The notes beneath the pieces were generated by a model. It was not told the DNA's origin. It saw only the letters and a program-made list of their open reading frames with translations, and ran no database searches. The position numbers were made by a program, and so were the translations under genes. Below are positions 61,069 to 64,000 of a stretch of 64,000 bases of DNA, piece by piece (the stretch's first letter is position 1; each line of letters opens with the position of its first letter). The stretch comes from Streptomyces sedi (GTDB lineage Bacteria > Actinomycetota > Actinomycetes > Streptomycetales > Streptomycetaceae): the NCBI RefSeq assembly GCF_006335015.1, contig NZ_VDGT01000010.1:167202-231201 (forward strand). Reading direction: 5' to 3'.

Positions 61069-62591
61069 GCTTCCACGCTACCGCGCAACCTCCCGGCCGT
61101 GGCCACCGCCCTGAGCACGGCCGCCGCCTTGTTGGCGCACTCGGTGTCCTCGGCGACCGGATCGGAGTCGGCGACCACCCCGGCGCCTGCCTGCACATGG
61201 GCCACTCCGTCCCGCAGCACGGCGGTGCGGATGGCGATCGCGGTGTCCGCGTCGCCCGCGAAGTCGAGATAGCCGACGCAGCCGCCGTAGACACCGCGCC
61301 GGGTCGGCTCCAGCTCCTCGATGATCTCCATGGCGCGCGGCTTCGGCGCCCCCGAGAGCGTGCCGGCCGGGAAGCAGGCGGTGAGCGCGTCGAACGCGGT
61401 GCGGTCGTCGGCCAGTTGTCCCGTGACCGTGGAGACGATGTGCATCACGTGGCTGTACCGCTCGACCGACATGAAGTCGACGACCTCGACGGTGCCGGGC
61501 ACCGAGACCCGGCCGAGGTCGTTGCGCCCGAGGTCGACCAGCATCAGGTGCTCGGCGCGCTCCTTGGGGTCGGCCAGCAGCTCGGCGCCGAGCGCCGCGT
61601 CCTCGCCCGGGGTCGCGCCGCGCGGCCTGGTGCCCGCGATGGGGTGCAGCATGGCGCGCCCCTCGGTCACCTTCACCAGCGCCTCGGGGCTGGAGCCGAC
61701 CACGTCGAAGCCGCTCTCCCCCGCCTCGCCGGCGAACCGGAAGAGATACATGTAGGGGCTCGGGTTGGTGGTGCGCAGCACCCGGTAGACATCCAACGCG
61801 CCGGCGGCGCACGGCGTCTCGAACCGCTGGGAGGGCACCACCTGGAACGCGTCGCCCGCCCGCACGTACTCCTTCACCGTCTCGACGGCGCTCCGGTAGC
61901 GCTCCCCGCCGAACCTGGCGGTGAACGGCGGCAGCTCGCTCGGCGGCAGCTCGACGGCGCTCATCGCGACCGGACGCGTCAGGTCGGCCGCCATGGCGTC
62001 GAGCCGCGCCACCGCGTCCGCGTGCACCTCGGCGAGCCGCTCCTCGTCGTCGCCGAGCGGCAGGTCGCTGAACGCGTTGGCGATCAGCAGCACCGTGCCG
62101 TCGCGGTGGTCGAGCACCGCGAGGTCGGAGGCGAGGAGCATCGTCAGCTCGGGCAGCCGCAGGTCGTCCACCGTGTCGTCGCCGATGGACTCCAGCCGGC
62201 GCACCACGTCGTAGCCGAGGTAGCCCACCATCCCCCCGGTGAACGGCGGCAGCTCGGGATCGCGCGGCGTGTGCAGCACCCGCAGCGTCTCCCGCAGCAC
62301 CGTCAGCGGGTCTCCCTCCACCGGCACCCCCGCGGGCGGCCCGCCGACCCAGTGCGCCTGCCCGTCACGCACGGTGAGGGTGGCCGCGCTGCGCACGCCG
62401 ACGAAGGAGTAACGGGACCAGGTACGGCCGTTCTCCGCCGACTCCAGCAGGAACGTGCCGGGCCGGCCGGCGGCCAGCTTGCGGTACAGGCCGACCGGGG
62501 TGTCGCCGTCGGCGAGGAGGCGGCGGGTCACCGGGATGACCCGGCGTTCCTTGGCGAGCACCCGGAAGCGGTCGATGTCCTCAGTGGTCAT
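61065..62591 (-). CDS. trpE: Anthranilate synthase component I
   Basis: 508 residues. The chorismate-utilising domain shows QVVPSQRFETPCAAGALDVY, SSPEALVKVTEGRAMLHPIA, GTRPRGATPGEDAALGAELL and AEHLMLVDLGRNDLGRVSVP, then FPAGTLSGAPKPRAMEIIEE. The N-terminal regulatory part has LLESAENGRTWSRYSFVGVR, the usual LLES motif of Trp feedback binding. It converts chorismate and ammonia to anthranilate; the glutaminase partner is not in the window. The promoter motif upstream suggests a leaderless mRNA. Confidence 0.97.
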   Translation of the reverse strand: MTTEDIDRFRVLAKERRVIPVTRRLLADGDTPVGLYRKLAAGRPGTFLLESAENGRTWSRYSFVGVRSAATLTVRDGQAHWVGGPPAGVPVEGDPLTVLRETLRVLHTPRDPELPPFTGGMVGYLGYDVVRRLESIGDDTVDDLRLPELTMLLASDLAVLDHRDGTVLLIANAFSDLPLGDDEERLAEVHADAVARLDAMAADLTRPVAMSAVELPPSELPPFTARFGGERYRSAVETVKEYVRAGDAFQVVPSQRFETPCAAGALDVYRVLRTTNPSPYMYLFRFAGEAGESGFDVVGSSPEALVKVTEGRAMLHPIAGTRPRGATPGEDAALGAELLADPKERAEHLMLVDLGRNDLGRVSVPGTVEVVDFMSVERYSHVMHIVSTVTGQLADDRTAFDALTACFPAGTLSGAPKPRAMEIIEELEPTRRGVYGGCVGYLDFAGDADTAIAIRTAVLRDGVAHVQAGAGVVADSDPVAEDTECANKAAAVLRAVATAGRLRGSVEA

Positions 62592-62599
62592 GGCCGTTG

Positions 62600-62622
62600 A
62601 GCCTAGGCGACACCTCTGACAC
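62600..62622 (-). promoter_or_regulatory. Near match to the RecA-NDp/PafBC-type promoter before trpE
   Basis: GTGTCAGAG, eight bases, TAGGCT: 7 of 9 in the -35 part plus a full TANNNT. The ATG follows after eight bases. Confidence 0.4.
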
Positions 62623-62663
62623 CGGGCGACCCTCGGTCGGAACCGGTGTGCCCGAGCCGCCGG

Positions 62664-63041
62664 TCAGGGGGTCTGCGCGCCCTCGCCCAGGGGCAGTTCG
62701 TCGGCGTCGAAGCAGGTGCGGTCCCCGGTGTGGCAGGCGGCGCCGACCTGGTCGACCCTGACCAGCACGGTGTCCCCGTCGCAGTCCAGGGCCACGGACC
62801 TGACGTGCTGCACATGGCCCGAGGTGTCGCCCTTGGCCCAGTACTCCCGCCGGCTGCGGCTGTAGTAGGTGCAGCGGCCGGTGACCAGGGTGCGGCGCAG
62901 GGCCTCGTCGTCCATCCAGCCGAGCATCAGCACCTCTCCGGTGTCGTACTGCTGGGCGATGGCGGGAAAGAGCCCGTCGGCGTTCCGCTTGAGGCGCGCG
63001 GCGATCTCGGGGGCGAGCCGAGGGGACTGGGTGCGGGACAT
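62664..63041 (-). CDS. hisI: Phosphoribosyl-AMP cyclohydrolase
   Basis: 125 residues. QQYDTGEVLMLGWMDDEALR, GRCTYYSRSRREYWAKGDTS (zinc Cys) and DCDGDTVLVRVDQVGAACHT (Asp cluster and Cys ligands) are all present. It is the single-domain form, without the pyrophosphohydrolase. It opens the purine ring of PR-AMP in histidine synthesis. CAGAAT ends six bases before the ATG with no Shine-Dalgarno sequence, so the mRNA may be leaderless. It lies 72 bases upstream of trpE. Confidence 0.97.
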   Translation of the reverse strand: MSRTQSPRLAPEIAARLKRNADGLFPAIAQQYDTGEVLMLGWMDDEALRRTLVTGRCTYYSRSRREYWAKGDTSGHVQHVRSVALDCDGDTVLVRVDQVGAACHTGDRTCFDADELPLGEGAQTP

Positions 63042-63100
63042 GCCCCCATTCTGCCTCGCGCCCGGGGGCGCGACGGGCGCCACCGTTCGGTTACGCTGCG

Positions 63101-63123
63101 TTGTCAGTGGGAGGTCATACCCT
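63101..63123 (+). promoter_or_regulatory. Perfect RecA-NDp/PafBC-type promoter of the TIGR03085 gene
   Basis: TTGTCAGTG, eight bases, TACCCT: an exact match to TTGTCRGTG-N8-TANNNT. The ATG follows after six bases, so the mRNA is leaderless if this is used. Confidence 0.75.
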
Positions 63124-63129
63124 GGGGTC

Positions 63130-63765
63130 ATGTCTACCCATGCCAAGCGTGAACGCCTGCTGCTCGCCGATCTGTTGGAGTCCGCCGGGCCGGACGCCCC
63201 CACCCTGTGCGAGGGGTGGACCGCCCGGGACCTGGCCGCGCACCTCGTGGTGCGGGAGCGCCGCGCCGAGGGGATCGGCGGGCTCGTGATCAAGCCGCTG
63301 GCCGCCAGGGGCGAGCGGGTGCGGGACGAGTTCGCCGCCCGCCCGTACGACGAGTTGATCCAGATGTTCAGGTCCGGTCCCTCGAAGGTCTCGCCGTTCT
63401 CGCTGAAGCAGGTCGACGAGGCGGCGAACACGGTGGAGTTCTTCGTCCACGGCGAGGACGTCCGCAGGACCGGGCTGGAGTGGAAGCCCCGCTCGCTGGA
63501 CCCGGTCTTCGCCGACGCGCTGTGGCGCCGGCTGGAGTCCTCGGCCCGGATGCTCGGCCGTCGCAGCCCGGTCGGCCTGGTGCTGCGCCGGCCCAACGGG
63601 CAGACGGCCGTGGCGCACAAGGGCACCCCGGTCGTGACGGTGACCGGGGAGCCGGGCGAGCTGCTGCTGTTCGCCTTCGGGCGGCAGCGGGTCGCGAAGG
63701 TCGAGTTCGACGGCGAGGAGGAGGCGGTGGAGCGCGCCAGGGAGGCGAAGCTCGGCCTGGCCTGA
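63130..63765 (+). CDS. TIGR03085 family metal-binding protein, 211 aa
   Basis: A DinB/mycothiol-dependent maleylpyruvate isomerase-type four-helix fold: LCEGWTARDLAAHLVVRERR has the WTxxDLxxH motif with the first metal His, and VEFFVHGEDVRRTGLEWKPR the second His region. The C-terminal half resembles the extra domain of TIGR03085 (PVVTVTGEPGELLLFAFGRQ). Such proteins use mycothiol or metal cofactors; substrate unknown. The start is fixed by the promoter six bases upstream. Confidence 0.87.
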   Translation: MSTHAKRERLLLADLLESAGPDAPTLCEGWTARDLAAHLVVRERRAEGIGGLVIKPLAARGERVRDEFAARPYDELIQMFRSGPSKVSPFSLKQVDEAANTVEFFVHGEDVRRTGLEWKPRSLDPVFADALWRRLESSARMLGRRSPVGLVLRRPNGQTAVAHKGTPVVTVTGEPGELLLFAFGRQRVAKVEFDGEEEAVERAREAKLGLA

Positions 63766-63772
63766 GCCCCCC

Positions 63773-63816
63773 GCCCCCGCCCGCCGGCGCGCCCGGGCGC
63801 GCCGGCGGGCGGGGGC
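63773..63816 (+). terminator. 22-bp perfect palindrome terminator
   Basis: Arms 63773-63794 and 63795-63816 are perfectly complementary with no spacer (core GGCGCGCCCGGGCGCGCC). It lies between the TIGR03085 stop and the convergent last gene, so it may serve both. Confidence 0.8.
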
Positions 63817-63841
63817 TTCGGGACGTCGGAGCCTCGGGCCG

Positions 63842-64000
63842 TCAGGCGCCGACCCGGGCGCAGAGGTCGTCGACCCCGCCCGCGACCCGCGTGACGGTGC
63901 GATAGCCGTCGGGGTCGATCTCCAGGGTGAACAGGCCGTCGACGGTGTAGAGGCCGCGGCCCAGGTTGCCGCCGTTCTCCGCGACGCCGACCAGCACGGG
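63842..64000 (-). CDS. Hypothetical protein, C-terminal 52 residues (5' end outside window)
   Basis: Minus-strand frame open to the right edge, ending at TGA (63842-63844). The visible end reads PVLVGVAENGGNLGRGLYTV, then DGLFTLEIDPDGYRTVTRVA and GGVDDLCARVGA. The sequence suggests a beta-rich end, possibly of a secreted or regulatory protein. Family unknown. G/C-rich third positions support that it is coding. Confidence 0.55.
   Translation of the reverse strand, partial: PVLVGVAENGGNLGRGLYTVDGLFTLEIDPDGYRTVTRVAGGVDDLCARVGA

Overview
The window is about 70% GC. Genes follow one another closely on both strands, G/C dominates third codon positions, GTG starts are frequent, and many coupled genes overlap by 4 bases. 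Together with the gene content (trpCMBA with the small trpM gene, a PdtaR-type ANTAR regulator beside pyk, HGxxPAAW and DUF2752 proteins, Hanks-type kinases) this points to Streptomyces or a very close relative. From memory, the order rpsA, polA, liv operon, ANTAR regulator, pyk, chorismate mutase, gltBD, lgt, trp genes, hisI follows the conserved core of a Streptomyces chromosome (S. coelicolor roughly SCO1998 to SCO2044). I saw no transposase, integrase, phage gene or CRISPR array.

Layout. 1-10.4 kb: mixed small genes, namely an oxidoreductase 3' end, an M23 peptidase, a PIG-L deacetylase, an unusual DEDDh exonuclease, an orphan PemK/MazF-like protein, a FUSC-type transporter, a small protein with an ISG/VVQA-type tail, coaE and a PAC2-family protein. 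10.5-19.8 kb: rpsA, a transglycosylase with a very long Pro/Asp/Glu tail, polA, a YdeP-type molybdopterin oxidoreductase and a thioesterase. 20-26.8 kb: the five-gene branched-chain amino acid ABC transporter and an ANTAR response regulator. 26.8-35.6 kb: tRNA-Leu(CAA), pyk, a two-gene hydroxylase/decarboxylase operon of siderophore type, aminopeptidase N, a SLOG-like protein and chorismate mutase. 35.8-41.1 kb: two related Ser/Thr kinases with different C-terminal modules, a VOC protein and an acidic lipoprotein. 41.2-48.7 kb: glutamate synthase (gltB, gltD) and lgt. 48.8-55.9 kb: a DsbA-like protein, a glycan-type cluster (GT-C-like membrane protein, methyltransferase, DUF2064 protein, GT2, epimerase) and an SseB/DUF1266-like protein. 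55.9-63 kb: tryptophan genes (trpC-trpM-trpB-trpA and, apart, trpE with its membrane partner), small membrane proteins and hisI. 63.1-64 kb: a TIGR03085-family protein and the 3' end of one more gene.

How parts work together. gltBD supplies glutamate. Chorismate mutase draws chorismate toward Phe/Tyr, while TrpE and TrpC-M-B-A draw it toward Trp. The liv operon imports branched-chain amino acids. lgt, the lipoproteins, the M23 peptidase and the transglycosylase serve the cell envelope.

Most noteworthy signals. (1) A recurrent promoter resembling the actinobacterial RecA-NDp/PafBC class (TTGTCRGTG-N8-TANNNT) occurs seven times including near matches; at five of them it sits 6-8 bases before a start codon, implying leaderless mRNAs (polA, a thioesterase, a VOC protein, a TIGR03085 protein and trpE). 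(2) A Ser/Thr kinase is fused to an extracytoplasmic solute-binding domain. (3) Four accessory genes carry the rare TTA codon (bldA dependence), including the first gene of the siderophore-type pair. (4) A DEDDh exonuclease carries an Fe-S-like cysteine cluster. Most of the rest is ordinary core genome.
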